Shown: positions 36,272 to 45,034 of the stretch, one piece after another | Position numbering within the stretch: position 1 is the first letter of the stretch | How the letters are laid out: every line of letters begins with the position of its first letter | From: Synechococcus sp. CB0101 | GTDB taxonomy: Bacteria; Cyanobacteriota; Cyanobacteriia; PCC-6307; Cyanobiaceae | Assembly: GCF_000179235.2 (NCBI RefSeq) | Contig: NZ_CP039373.1 | Location: 2,452,554-2,516,553 of the forward strand | Direction of reading: 5' to 3' | DNA: 64,000 nt | Notes under the pieces: model-generated | Seen by the model: the letters and a program-made list of their open reading frames with translations, nothing else | The model's database searches: none | What the model was told of the DNA's origin: nothing | Program-made: the position numbers and the translations under genes

Positions 36272-37758
36272 GCCAGGCCTGGGCCGACCACCTCGATCTG
36301 CTGATCCGGGCGCGCACCCCCATCCTCTGGATCCGCAGCCAGGAAGAAGAGCGCATCGCCACATTGCTGGCCGCTGCCGCACGCCGCCTGGGCAACAGGG
36401 CTCTGGCCCGCTGGGATTTCATCAGCGGCCTAAGCGGCTGGCCCGGCCGAGATGGTGAAGCAGCGCGCAATCCCCTGGCGGCCCTGGAAAGCCTCGCGGC
36501 CCTGCCGGCGGAGCAGCCAGCCCTGCTGGTGCTGCACGACTTCCACCGCTACTGCGAGGACGCCAGTATTTGCCGCAAGTTGCGCAACCTGGCCAGCAGC
36601 CTGCGCCAGCAACCCCACACCCTGGTGATCACAGCCACCGAGTGGCAGCCCCCGCGGGATCTTGATGAATGCATCACCCTGTTGGATCTGCCCCTGCCGA
36701 ATCAACAGGAAATCGAGGCCCTACTCGGCAGCATCGCCCAAGCCTGCGGCCAGCAGCTTGATGAGGAGCTGCTCGAGCAGCTGAGCCACAGCTGCAGCGG
36801 CCTGAGTGAACAACGCATTCGCCAGGTGGCCGCTCGCGGCTTAGCCAGCCGTGGAGAACTGGGCCTGGCCGATCTGGATGAAGTGCTCGAAGAAAAGCGC
36901 CAGGCCATCGCCCGCAGTGAACTGCTCGAGTACTGCCCCACCGAAGCCACCCCGGCCGATATCGGCGGGCTCGATGCCCTGAAGCGCTGGCTGGAACAGC
37001 GCCACATGGCCTTCAGCGATGACGCCCGCCGCTACGGGCTGCCTCTGCCGCGGGGCGTGCTGCTGGTGGGCCCGCAGGGCACCGGTAAATCGCTCACGGC
37101 CAAAGCGATTGCCCACAGCTGGAGCATGCCGTTGCTGCGCCTGGATGTGGGGCGCCTGTTCGCCGGACTGGTGGGGGCTTCCGAAGCCCGCACCCGCGAC
37201 ATGATCCAGCGCGCCGAAGCCATGGCGCCCTGCGTGCTGTGGATTGATGAGATTGACAAGGGGTTTGGCGCGGCCGGTGATGGCCGCAGCGATGGCGGTA
37301 CCAGCCAGCGCGTGCTGGCCAGCCTGCTCACCTGGATGGCGGAGAAGAGCAGCGCCGTGTTCGTGGTGGCCACCGCCAACGGAGTGGAGAAGCTGCCGCC
37401 CGAGCTGCTGCGGAAGGGCCGCTTCGATGAGATCTTCCTGCTGGATCTCCCTGATGCAACCGAGCGAAACGCCATCCTTGATCTGCAGCTGCGCCGGCGG
37501 CGCCCCGATCACAGCCTGCCGCTGGAGGTGGTGGTGGATCGCACGGCGGGCTTCTCCGGTGCCGAGCTCGAGCAGGTGGTGATCGAAGCGATGCACCAGG
37601 CCTTCAGTGAGCAGCGCGAATTTGGCGAAAGCGATCTGATCAGCGCCGCCGCCCAGCTGGTGCCGTTATCGCGCACGGCACGGGAACAACTCGAAGCCCT
37701 GCAGCAGTGGGCCAGCAGCGGCCGGGCCCGCCCCGCCTCCACCCGCCTGCGCTCCTGA
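36268..37758 (+). CDS. ycf46: Ycf46-like AAA ATPase
   Basis: 496 aa. N-terminal ~220 residues are the Ycf46-type region (LLIRARTPILWIRSQEEERI). The AAA domain begins around residue 230: PADIGGLDALKRWLEQRH, Walker A GPQGTGKS, Walker B CVLWIDEIDKGF, arginine-finger region ELLRKGRFDEIFLLDLP, then the helical lid. Conserved in cyanobacteria and algal plastids; reported links to CO2/photosynthesis regulation in cyanobacteria are general family knowledge, not shown here. Confidence 0.88.
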   Translation: MSQAWADHLDLLIRARTPILWIRSQEEERIATLLAAAARRLGNRALARWDFISGLSGWPGRDGEAARNPLAALESLAALPAEQPALLVLHDFHRYCEDASICRKLRNLASSLRQQPHTLVITATEWQPPRDLDECITLLDLPLPNQQEIEALLGSIAQACGQQLDEELLEQLSHSCSGLSEQRIRQVAARGLASRGELGLADLDEVLEEKRQAIARSELLEYCPTEATPADIGGLDALKRWLEQRHMAFSDDARRYGLPLPRGVLLVGPQGTGKSLTAKAIAHSWSMPLLRLDVGRLFAGLVGASEARTRDMIQRAEAMAPCVLWIDEIDKGFGAAGDGRSDGGTSQRVLASLLTWMAEKSSAVFVVATANGVEKLPPELLRKGRFDEIFLLDLPDATERNAILDLQLRRRRPDHSLPLEVVVDRTAGFSGAELEQVVIEAMHQAFSEQREFGESDLISAAAQLVPLSRTAREQLEALQQWASSGRARPASTRLRS

Positions 37759-37851
37759 CATTGCGCGGGGTAACGAAGATCAACGCCAGGTAAAGAAGCC
37801 AAGCCCCCAAGCGCAGCTGCCAGCAAGCTGCTGCCAATCGAGCACAAGCCC

Positions 37852-38013
37852 GTGGAGCAGCGCCCAGCCCTCACCACCCAACTGGCCGTGGCCTGCCTCG
37901 GCGCCGGTGTGATCACCAGCTTCGCCGTAGCCCAGGGCCAAAACCCGCTCACCGCACTAAGCATCACCCTGTTCTCAGCCGTGGCGGCTGTGATGGTGGG
38001 GCAGGTGCTCTGA
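37852..38013 (+). CDS. Small membrane protein, 53 aa
   Basis: GTG 37852 to TGA 38013. Two hydrophobic helices (LAVACLGAGVITSFAVAQG and ITLFSAVAAVMVGQVL) separated by a short polar turn QNPLTALS. No family named, but codon use matches the host and the gene sits between ycf46 and the 2TM gene on the same strand, 14 bases before it. ATG is absent, so GTG is the only plausible start. Confidence 0.55.
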   Translation: MEQRPALTTQLAVACLGAGVITSFAVAQGQNPLTALSITLFSAVAAVMVGQVL

Positions 38014-38027
38014 GTCCACACCAGCCG

Positions 38028-38294
38028 ATGATCGAGCCAACTGACCCGCGCCAGAAGCCGATCAGACGCCTGCATCAAAAGCGCGCGTATCGCCACCAGC
38101 TGCAGCAATACCTGCTGGTGAACGCAGTGCTGGTGGCGCTTTGGGCTGCAACAGGACGCGGCTCGTTCTGGCCGATCTGGCCCATCCTTGGCTGGGGAGC
38201 GGCATTGGCCGTGCAGGGCTGGAAGCTCTCCCACCCGGCGAAGCCCTTCAGCGAGGCTGAGATCGAGCGAGAAATGACTCAAGGAGTGCGCTAG
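38028..38294 (+). CDS. 2TM domain protein
   Basis: 88 aa. Basic N-terminus with RLHQKRAYRHQLQQYLLVN, then two short hydrophobic segments (AVLVALWAATGRG and WPIWPILGWGAALAVQGW) and an acidic end EAEIEREM. This is the pattern of the small 2TM family found alone or fused to kinases. Function unknown. Last gene of the host cluster before the AT-richer sulfotransferase region. Confidence 0.75.
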   Translation: MIEPTDPRQKPIRRLHQKRAYRHQLQQYLLVNAVLVALWAATGRGSFWPIWPILGWGAALAVQGWKLSHPAKPFSEAEIEREMTQGVR

Positions 38295-38410
38295 GTCACA
38301 ACAAAAGCGCTTACAGAAATCAAGCAGAATCCCAGAACGAACTGCAGCGAAAGGACTTCAAGAAAGACCCGCTTGCACGTTCAAAATATTTACGGGCGAA
38401 GTCGTGCATA

Positions 38411-39226
38411 ATGCCGCATGCCGCGACCCAGACCTTGCTGCGCCGAAGCAAGACAACTCGCCAGTATCTACGCAAGAATTTTTACCCGCTGTATCGCGCC
38501 ACAGCACCCCTGCGGCCTCTCCCCAATGCGGTGATCATCGGCGGGATGAAATGCGGGACAACGAGCCTGAATGCATGGCTGAGGGAGCACCCAGGCGTTG
38601 CTTTTTCAAGCCAGAAAGAGATTCATTTTTTTGATAAAAATTTTGAACGGGGTCCTCAGTGGTACAGAACCCATTTCCCTATCTGGGAGCGCCTTCAGGG
38701 TTCAAGCTGCACGATTGAAGCCACCCCCTCTTATCTCTATCGGGCGGCAAAAGTGGCGCCGCGGATGCACGCACTGATCCCCGATGCCAAGTTGATCGTC
38801 ATGCTGCGCAACCCCGTCCATCGGGCGATTTCCCATTACTGCCACACCCAGCGCAATCACAGGGAAACACGACCACCCGAAGCTGCCCTCATGTCGGATT
38901 TCACAAGCAATGGCAGGGGTGCCAACCGCTATAAATCACGCGGCCTTTACGCCAAGCAACTCAAAAACTTTCTCAGCCTATACCCACGCAGCAATATACT
39001 GATTATCAAAAGCGAGGAGTTATTCAGAGATCCCGAGACCATCTACCAGCAGACCCTAGACTTTCTCAATCTAGAGATAAGAACCCTACCCAACAATGCA
39101 AGACCGCGCAACACCAGCAGCGTCAAACCAGAGATTTCCGATGCCGTGATGCAGCACCTGGAGATTTTCTATCAACAACCGAATCAAGAACTCCGCGATC
39201 TCTTGGGCGATTTTCCAGGCTGGTAG
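38411..39226 (+). CDS. Sulfotransferase family protein
   Basis: 271 aa. The PAPS 5'-phosphate loop is NAVIIGGMKCGTTSLNAWLR (about residues 38-57) and the 3'-phosphate motif is KLIVMLRNPVHRAISHYCH. Also EATPSYLYR and the C-terminal FYQQPNQELRDLLGD. Likely sulfates a cell-surface glycan using PAPS. Base composition is AT-richer than the upstream core genes, and a close paralogue follows 41 bases later, so this pair is probably acquired and duplicated. Confidence 0.92.
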   Translation: MPHAATQTLLRRSKTTRQYLRKNFYPLYRATAPLRPLPNAVIIGGMKCGTTSLNAWLREHPGVAFSSQKEIHFFDKNFERGPQWYRTHFPIWERLQGSSCTIEATPSYLYRAAKVAPRMHALIPDAKLIVMLRNPVHRAISHYCHTQRNHRETRPPEAALMSDFTSNGRGANRYKSRGLYAKQLKNFLSLYPRSNILIIKSEELFRDPETIYQQTLDFLNLEIRTLPNNARPRNTSSVKPEISDAVMQHLEIFYQQPNQELRDLLGDFPGW

Positions 39227-39267
39227 AAAAATAAGCTGTCTACAATGAACGAGGGCGCGCCAAAACC

Positions 39268-40081
39268 ATGTTCCGAATCCGAACCCTCACACAACGCGAG
39301 AGGCTCCGGCAAGCGCTTTACCCCTACTACCGGCTCTCCGCCCCCTTCCGACCCTTACCAAACGCCCTGATCATTGGCGGCATGAAGTGCGGCACCACCA
39401 CACTCAATGCATGGCTACGGGAGCACCCGCAGGTCGCCTTCTCGTCCGTTAAAGAAATACACTTTTTTGACAAGCACTACGCAAAAGGCGCCCACTGGTA
39501 TCGAACTCATTTCCCAATCTGGGAAATACTGAGAGGTGCACACTGCAGAATCGAGGCAACGCCGTCTTATCTCTCGAATGCAATTGTAACGGCGCCACGC
39601 ATGAGCGCCCTGATCCCCAACGCGAAGCTCATCGCGATGCTACGCAACCCGGTAGAGCGAGCCATCTCCCACTACTGCCATCTTCAACGCAATGGAATCG
39701 AAACCCGGCCACCTGAGATTGCCCTAACGGCGGAGGTTTCACGCAGTGGAAGAAATGCCATTCCCTACAAAGAAAGGGGACTCTATGCACAGCAGCTCGA
39801 GGCATTCATGGAGCACTACAGCCGAGAGAAGATCCTGATCATCAAAAGCGAGGAGTTCTTCAAAGACCCGGAGGCCACCTTCTTACAAACACAGCTCTTT
39901 CTGAATCTCAATCCCATCCCTCACCCCAAACACTCCCCCCCCAAGAAACACCAACAAGCCCAAAATAGAGATCCCAAGCGAGGTGATCAGGCACTTGCAG
40001 GATTTCTACCAAGAGCCGAATCAAAAGCTCGCGCAAAGCTTTCCAGAGTTTGAGCTTTGGCCCAACCCACCAGCTCTATAA
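39268..40081 (+). pseudogene. Second sulfotransferase, frameshifted at a C8 tract
   Basis: Paralogue of the preceding gene: NALIIGGMKCGTTTLNAWLR and KLIAMLRNPVERAISHYCH are intact. As read, the frame ends at 40053 with an aberrant Lys/Arg-rich tail. Reading 7 instead of 8 C at 39935-39942 restores RNTNKPKIEIP and FYQEPNQKLAQSFPEFE, collinear with the paralogue, ending at TAA 40079-40081. Either a real frameshift (possibly phase-variable), or a homopolymer sequencing error. Function as for the paralogue if intact. Confidence 0.85.
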
Positions 40082-40170
40082 ACAACGGGAAAAGCCCTCA
40101 AAGGAGAGACTACGTTCACGGCGCCACTCGTGCTGCATGTCGCCATGAGCCACTCCGCAACAGCCAGACC

Positions 40171-40242
40171 TTGACAGACGCAACCCGCAACAGCTTCAGG
40201 GATCTCTGCCCGGCCCTCACCAACAAGACCTACTTCAACTAG
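40171..40242 (+). pseudogene. Stranded 5' end of the class-V aminotransferase gene
   Basis: TTG 40171 begins 23 codons collinear with the start of the intact aminotransferase at 53339: TDATRNSFRDLCPALTNKTY here versus [20 protein letters not shown] there, same codon count. The frame closes with TAG at 40240-40242, where island sequence begins. GC-rich codons match the host, so this is most likely the original start of the gene, left behind by island integration. Confidence 0.85.
40222..40241. repeat. attL core, 20-bp direct repeat
   Basis: Left copy of the 20-bp core, inside the stranded 5' end of the aminotransferase gene, encoding NKTYFN plus two bases. Identical to 53390-53409. Similarity upstream of the core continues but is imperfect, as expected for an element that mimics its target. 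Confidence 0.85.
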
Positions 40243-40310
40243 GGAAGCCGTACCAGACTGCACCTGAGATCGACTGCAGCAAAATGGTTCTGAAAATCAG
40301 CAACAGGAGC

Positions 40311-40345
40311 TAGACCCACACCTAGACCCACATCCATGACCCACA
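40311..40345. repeat. Left triplet of TAGACCCACA repeats (candidate arm sites)
   Basis: TAGACCCACA at 40311-40320 and 40323-40332, then TGACCCACA at 40337-40345. The GACCCAC starts are spaced 12 and 13 bases. The same triplet occurs in the same orientation at the right end of the island. Lies about 70 bases inside the left core. Confidence 0.75.
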
Positions 40346-41144
40346 GAAAAACGGGAGAGAAGCGAGCCAAACCATTGGTCAGCAGAGCGAAAGGATCTCG
40401 CGACAGGCAGGTCCAGAGCAGGCGCCTGGGAGGAACCGACAGTCCGTGAGCAATGACACCAACACATTCCGCGCATCTGCCCAGTAGCCATCGCTCTCCT
40501 ACGGCTCGGGGAGCACTGCTTGTGTCGTGGATTGGTGTTTCAGGCAGGGTTTATCAACCGTACATAAACCGTGGGATAAACCGATCAGGCTGCACGGCCT
40601 GGCCTATTACACCAACGCCCCAAAAGAACTGGATGGCCATGCAAGCACCCCCGGCATGGGGGGATTTACACATCGCCTCCATAGTGATCAGGCTTCGGAA
40701 ATTTGTAGTGTGGATCTCCCGAAGAGCAATTTAAAGTGGGGCTTGACTGCGACACTCCTTGTGAAAAAGCGCAGCCACCTACGCGAAGACAACGCCCAGA
40801 ACCCTGAAAGAAGCTCCGGGCGGAAGGCTGGTGTCAGTGCATACCCCAGTGGGGCGAGGATGCGGAGGTCTGATCGATCTCACTCACGCGAGCTCGGTCT
40901 CTGATCAGCATTGCAGGGGAACACTCAGCGAGTCACCTGCGATCACAACGATGACCGCAGCATTCACCACCAAGTTCCCAGCCCGCACCGCTGAGCAGCT
41001 CGGATCGGATGCCAGGCCCACTGGCCGAGCAAAGTGCAAGGAGGTTCTAAACGTGCTGCAGGAGCCGACTACAGCCAAACCGCACTCACGACTATTAAGA
41101 CGTGACTTTGATCTGCGAAACTCTCGCCAACTAAAGAAGCAGAG
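40346..41144. other. Non-coding or decayed stretch of the island
   Basis: About 800 bases without a convincing gene. Short open frames on both strands have unlikely composition and no start signals or recognisable motifs. The only local structure seen is a direct repeat ATAAACCG at 40564-40571 and 40576-40583. Possibly remains of decayed genes or regulatory DNA next to the left attachment site. Confidence 0.5.
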
Positions 41145-41637
41145 ATGCGACGGTTCATCCGTAGAGGACTGTCGCTGACTGGCGTCTCTGCTATAGCACT
41201 GCCATCCATCGCTCAGGTGAACGCCGACCCCGACGAGGTTGCGCAGGGTTCAGCGGAAGACTTTGGCGTGATGCACATCCAACCTGAAAGACGTTGTCAA
41301 GCCGGGGGTTGGCGTTCAAGCGCAGACCCAGGCCGCTGGCACCCCGAACCAAGCTGGCATTGGCAGATTCTTGCCCATCGTCGCTGGAGAGGACAGCGCG
41401 ATCTTCGTTGATGTGCAGGCAAATGTGAACTTCGCTAATTGGGACGACAGCAGCATCATCAACACCACCGTTGCTGGCACCACCATCTCCACCTCATCCC
41501 GCCTTGGCTACCGCTGGCTCAATGACGACCGCAGTTGGATGTACGGCATCAATGCGAGCTATGACGTGCGCCCAATGAGCGCGGGTCGCATCTCACCCCG
41601 TAGCGGCCTCACACCTTCTTGTCAGCTGAACTGCTGA
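41145..41637 (+). pseudogene. Broken outer-membrane beta-barrel protein
   Basis: ATG 41145 begins a basic signal peptide (MRRFIRRGLSLTGVSAIALP, then SIAQ). The frame shifts near 41270: the second part reads NLKDVVKPGVGVQAQTQA, GRFLPIVAGEDSAIFVDVQA and SRLGYRWLNDDRSWMYGINA-SYD. The RLGYRWLxDDRxWMxGxNAxYD pattern resembles inverse-autotransporter (intimin/invasin-like) barrels. The end is lost where IS3-derived sequence starts near 41600-41660. Not functional as read. Confidence 0.65.
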
Positions 41638-41882
41638 GACAAAACACCTCGGGCTACTTTGGCCTGGCCCTCCTCCTTGTCCTTGCTCTTCTTGCCTCGC
41701 GTAAACAGCTCACTGGCACCATCCAGCAGCTGCTTCTTCCACTGGCTTACCTGGATGGGGTGGATCGCGTGATCAGCAGCGATCTCCTGGATTGTCTTGC
41801 GGCCACTGATCGCCTCCATGGCGACTCTGGCCTTGAATTCGGGACTGTGGGTGCGTCGCTTGCTCATGAGTGGGAGCCCCAT
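41622..41882 (-). pseudogene. IS3-family OrfA transposase remnant
   Basis: 86 codons as read. RRTHSPEFKARVAMEAISGR, TIQEIAADHAIHPIQVSQWK and LFTRGKKSKDKEEGQAK are the HTH part of IS3-type OrfA. After GQAK (about 41660) the sequence is unrelated, so the 3' end and the whole OrfB are missing. The ATG at 41867 (MSKRRTH) is the likely original start. Its terminal inverted repeat is split by the IS21 insertion just upstream. Confidence 0.88.
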
Positions 41883-41933
41883 TTCAGGGGCGATACCCCA
41901 CCTCAGAGGTTAACGATGGGGACTGTCCAGATG

Positions 41934-42962
41934 TCAAGCGACATCCGCTTTTGGTCCTCCGGCGACACGAAATCTGGTCCAGCTGATGGTCTGCTGATGG
42001 GGGCCTTCCGTTGGCTTTTCGATCGTTGCCTCATCGGTGTGTGTCGTGACGTGGTTGTTGTGGGCTGCGGAACCTGTGCTGCCTGATTCGAGTTTTCCTT
42101 CAGGCCTCCTCACTGGGCGGCGGTGGCTGTAGGCCAGCGCTGTCCTGTGAGGAGGAACCGCCCGCCTGCGGCGGATGAGACCGCTGCGACGTTTCCCTTT
42201 GAGCCGGTAGCTGTCGCCCCGGATCGTCAGCACGTGGCTGTGGTGCAGCAGCCGATCGAGGATTGCCGTGGCAACCACCTGATCACCAAACACCTCGCCC
42301 CACTCCATGACGGGGCGGTTGGAGGTGATCAACACGCTGCCGCGCTGGTAGCAGCGGGAGATCAGCTGGAAGAACAGATAGGCCGCGTTCGGCTCAAGCG
42401 GCAGGTAGCCGAGCTCATCGATGATCAGCAGCCGGGTTTTGGCGTACTGCGTCAGCCTTGCTTCCAGGGCGTGCTGCGCCTGGGCTTTGGCCAGGGCTGT
42501 GATCAGCTCCATCGCACCGACGTACTGGACGCTGTGACCGAGCCGCACCGCCTCCCGGCCCAGTGCCACGGCCAAGTGGGTCTTACCCACACCCGGCGGT
42601 CCGAGCAGTAGCAAGGTGTCGCCGTTGGCCACCCAACGGCAGGTGGCCAGCTCGCGGATTTGGGCCGGATCGATCGACGGCTGAGCCTCGAAATCAAATG
42701 CCTCCAGCGTCCGCACATACGGAAAGCGCGCCAGCCGCAGCGCCATTTCCATCCGCAGCTGGTCCTTGCGAGCCACCTCAGCTGTGCAGAGCCAGGTCAG
42801 CGCCTCACGCAGGTTCATCTCCCGCCTTGCCGCCTCCTCCAGGAGCGCATCGAGGCGATCGCGGATGGCCGGTAGCCGCAGGCGGGTAAGCATCGCCTCC
42901 AGCTCCTCGGTCGGCACCGGTGGCGTGATGGGTGTGGATCGGTTGCGCGGGTTGGTGCTCAT
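41934..42962 (-). CDS. istB: IS21 helper ATPase IstB
   Basis: 342 aa. AAA+ domain with Walker A LLGPPGVGKTHLAVALG, Walker B LLIIDELGYLPLEP, sensor region VLITSNRPVMEWGEVFGD and the C-terminal HHSHVLTIRGDSYRLKGK. The stop lies at the IS left end, with a C-terminal tail of about 90 residues running through the inverted repeat, longer than usual IstB. Start overlaps the istA stop by ATGA. Confidence 0.95.
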   Translation of the reverse strand: MSTNPRNRSTPITPPVPTEELEAMLTRLRLPAIRDRLDALLEEAARREMNLREALTWLCTAEVARKDQLRMEMALRLARFPYVRTLEAFDFEAQPSIDPAQIRELATCRWVANGDTLLLLGPPGVGKTHLAVALGREAVRLGHSVQYVGAMELITALAKAQAQHALEARLTQYAKTRLLIIDELGYLPLEPNAAYLFFQLISRCYQRGSVLITSNRPVMEWGEVFGDQVVATAILDRLLHHSHVLTIRGDSYRLKGKRRSGLIRRRRAVPPHRTALAYSHRRPVRRPEGKLESGSTGSAAHNNHVTTHTDEATIEKPTEGPHQQTISWTRFRVAGGPKADVA

Positions 42963-44329
42963 GCCGCTACCTCACCGATCAGCTCGGCATAGACGGCCAG
43001 AGGCCGGGCCAGTTCAGAGCTGCGAACCATGCGCCGCTCCTGCTCTTGCTCCTGTTCTTGATCACAACGCTCGCTGGTGTCCCGCAGCGAACGCACCGCC
43101 TCGCGCCGCTGCCGTTGCGGCACCAGGCCATCCCAATGGCCGTCGATCACCTGGCGGCTACGGCTACCAGGCCGCTGACGCCTGTGCTCAGCCACGATCC
43201 TGCCGCCATGGCGGATCAGAACCTGTTGATCGCGCACCAGCACGCTCACCCGCTGGCGGATCAGCGCCTGCGGCGCCGAATACCAGTTCGCTTCCACTTC
43301 CACGCAGCAGTCGCTGTGCACAACGCGCACCAGCTCCCGCTCTGCCAAGAAGGACGGCTTGGCCTCCAGCGGCTGCAAGGCCTGGGCTTCTGCGCGCATA
43401 AACCGCTCCAGCGGCGCCTCACCCGTGGTGCCATGCACCCTCAGGTCAGCGACCTCACGGGTCCAGCGCACCAGATGGGCCTCCAGCTCCGCCCAGCTGC
43501 TGAACTCCCGCCCGGCCATGGCGTTGCGTTTGACGTACGCCACCCCACGTTCGTCTTTGCCTTTCGTCCTGGCCCGGTACGGCCGGCAGGCGCGGGGCTT
43601 GAACCCCCAGTAGCTGGCGAACTGCTCAAGCCGCTGGGCAAACACCAGGATCTGTCGTTCCGGATCGTGCTGACTCACCAGGGCGCGAGCGTTATCCACG
43701 AGCACCTCCTGAGGCACACCGCCCCAGTGCCGGAACCCCTCCTCCAGGGTTGAGAGCCAGTGGTCCTGCTTCTCGCTGCGGAACGCCCGCACCAACAGTC
43801 GCCTGGAGTATCCCAAGGTGAGCACCGCCAGGTGCACCCGCACCCGCTCGCCGCCAATACGCACCACGCACTGGCCAAAGTCCGCCTGCAGCTGCCGGCC
43901 CGGTGGCGTCTCAAACCGCACCGTCGCCACAGCTGCGTTGCGCAGCTCACGCCGCCATGGCTCAACCGCACGCTCCACCGTGCGCAGGCTCACCTTGATT
44001 CCCTTCTCACTGGCCAACTCCTGCCGCAGCACGTCGGCATTGCCGCGGTGGGCCAGAAATCGCTGCCGCAGCCACTCCCGTTGACCATCGAGAACCGAGG
44101 TGCGGCAGGGCTTGCCATAGGGCTGCCAGCCACCCTGCCGTAGGTACTTGCGCACCGTCTCCGGCGAACAGCCCAGTTCCCGGGCAATCCGTCTACGGCC
44201 CCAGCCTGCTGCCGAAAGCCGCTGCATCGCCTCCACATCCTGAGGGGTCTGCACCGGCATCTCCGCAGCCATCGGCTCCAGAGATGACGCCCCTGCGCTC
44301 ACCGTGTCGTCAGGCCTGGCTCGCTCCAC
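42959..44329 (-). CDS. istA: IS21 transposase IstA
   Basis: 456 aa. N-terminal HTH (AAGWGRRRIARELGCSPETVRKYL), then the DDE domain: QADFGQCVVRIGGERVRVHL, EVLVDNARALV and KDERGVAYVKRNA. The C-terminal region has a beta-barrel-like segment NWYSAPQALIRQRVSVLVRD. Intact. An ATG about 18 codons inside the frame (MAAEMPVQTPQDV) is an alternative start. Confidence 0.95.
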   Translation of the reverse strand: MERARPDDTVSAGASSLEPMAAEMPVQTPQDVEAMQRLSAAGWGRRRIARELGCSPETVRKYLRQGGWQPYGKPCRTSVLDGQREWLRQRFLAHRGNADVLRQELASEKGIKVSLRTVERAVEPWRRELRNAAVATVRFETPPGRQLQADFGQCVVRIGGERVRVHLAVLTLGYSRRLLVRAFRSEKQDHWLSTLEEGFRHWGGVPQEVLVDNARALVSQHDPERQILVFAQRLEQFASYWGFKPRACRPYRARTKGKDERGVAYVKRNAMAGREFSSWAELEAHLVRWTREVADLRVHGTTGEAPLERFMRAEAQALQPLEAKPSFLAERELVRVVHSDCCVEVEANWYSAPQALIRQRVSVLVRDQQVLIRHGGRIVAEHRRQRPGSRSRQVIDGHWDGLVPQRQRREAVRSLRDTSERCDQEQEQEQERRMVRSSELARPLAVYAELIGEVAA

Positions 44330-44383
44330 AGGGTGGACCAGTTTTCGTGTCGCCGCCGGACCAGTTTTTGCTGTCGCCTGACA

Positions 44384-44646
44384 CCAGAAAAACCAGACCA
44401 GCTCAGAGTGGGCGATCTGAATCGCCAGCGAAGTTAGTCGCCTTTATCAGGGAAGACTTTGGCATTCGATGGTTCGTGCGTTAACGAATGATCGCGCAAA
44501 GATTTTTGTGCTGTGCTGACCTCACCAGAAACTCCCTATCACCTCTCTTTCTTCTCATCTGGTACTAAGCGGTCAGCCCTGCGATGATGAATACATCAAG
44601 AGGAACACACCTCCGACTTCACCTCACACCCCAAAGAGCTTCAATC
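44384..44646. other. Gap between IS21 and the first precursor peptide
   Basis: Begins with the outer part of the split IS3 terminal repeat (AAAACCAGACC), then about 240 bases with no gene seen. It must contain the promoter for the peptide gene. AAAGAGC at about 44632-44638 could be a weak ribosome binding site for ATG 44647. Confidence 0.45.
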
Positions 44647-44805
44647 ATGACCAATCACGTCAACCGCGACCTCACCCTGCAAGCTTCCGTCATTGCACAT
44701 CAGCCTTTAGAGTTTTCTGAAGAGGAGCTAGAAGGCGTGGCTGGTCCTTCCAACACTTGGAGGCGCTATAGGCGTGATTTTCTGTATACAGCGGCTGGCT
44801 ACTAA
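44647..44805 (+). CDS. Double-glycine-type leader peptide, putative RiPP precursor
   Basis: 52 aa from ATG 44647. The leader ends LEFSEEELEGVAGP, close to the ELEGVAGG processing site of prochlorosin/Nif11-type precursors, but with GP in place of GG. The following candidate core is SNTWRRYRRDFLYTAAGY, basic and aromatic, without Cys. The leader is shorter than Nif11 leaders. A rho-independent terminator follows 30 bases after the stop. An in-frame ATG at 44584 would lengthen it. No maturation enzyme nearby. Confidence 0.6.
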   Translation: MTNHVNRDLTLQASVIAHQPLEFSEEELEGVAGPSNTWRRYRRDFLYTAAGY

Positions 44806-44835
44806 GTGAATGCACGGCCTAACACAATTCCCCCA

Positions 44836-44861
44836 GAGCCTCTGCAATTGCAGGGGCTTTT
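44836..44861 (+). terminator. Terminator after the first precursor peptide
   Basis: GCCTCTGC, loop AATT, GCAGGGGC forms an 8-bp stem with one mismatch, followed by TTTT. Ends the transcript of the short peptide gene upstream. Confidence 0.7.
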
Positions 44862-45034
44862 AATCTCTTCAATAGCCCGCGAAGAACCATCGTTCAGTAT
44901 CCAGTACTTGGCACCATTTCAATTCTGCAGACAATTACTGGTCGGGTTTTCCAGAGGTCTTTCACACTATCCTGCTGACACCAGGTTGAAGGTCAGCGAT
45001 AATGGATGTCATCACACCTCGCCCACTCAAAGCG

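Larger units (their letters stand above)
41932..44383 (-). mobile_element. Complete IS21-family insertion sequence
   Basis: 2452 bp with istA and istB on the minus strand. Ends are imperfect inverted repeats starting TGTCAAGCGACA (left) and TGTCAGGCGACA (reverse of right), each with inner GGCGACACGAAA and CTGGTCC blocks, about 50 bp per end. The flanks CCAGA at 41927-41931 and 44384-44388 are a 5-bp target duplication. Inserted within the terminal repeat of the IS3 remnant. Confidence 0.93.

Noticed and set aside
40453-40904. Two overlapping short frames (93 and 125 codons)
   Set aside because: No family, no start signal, mutually overlapping and codon use unlike either host or island genes.
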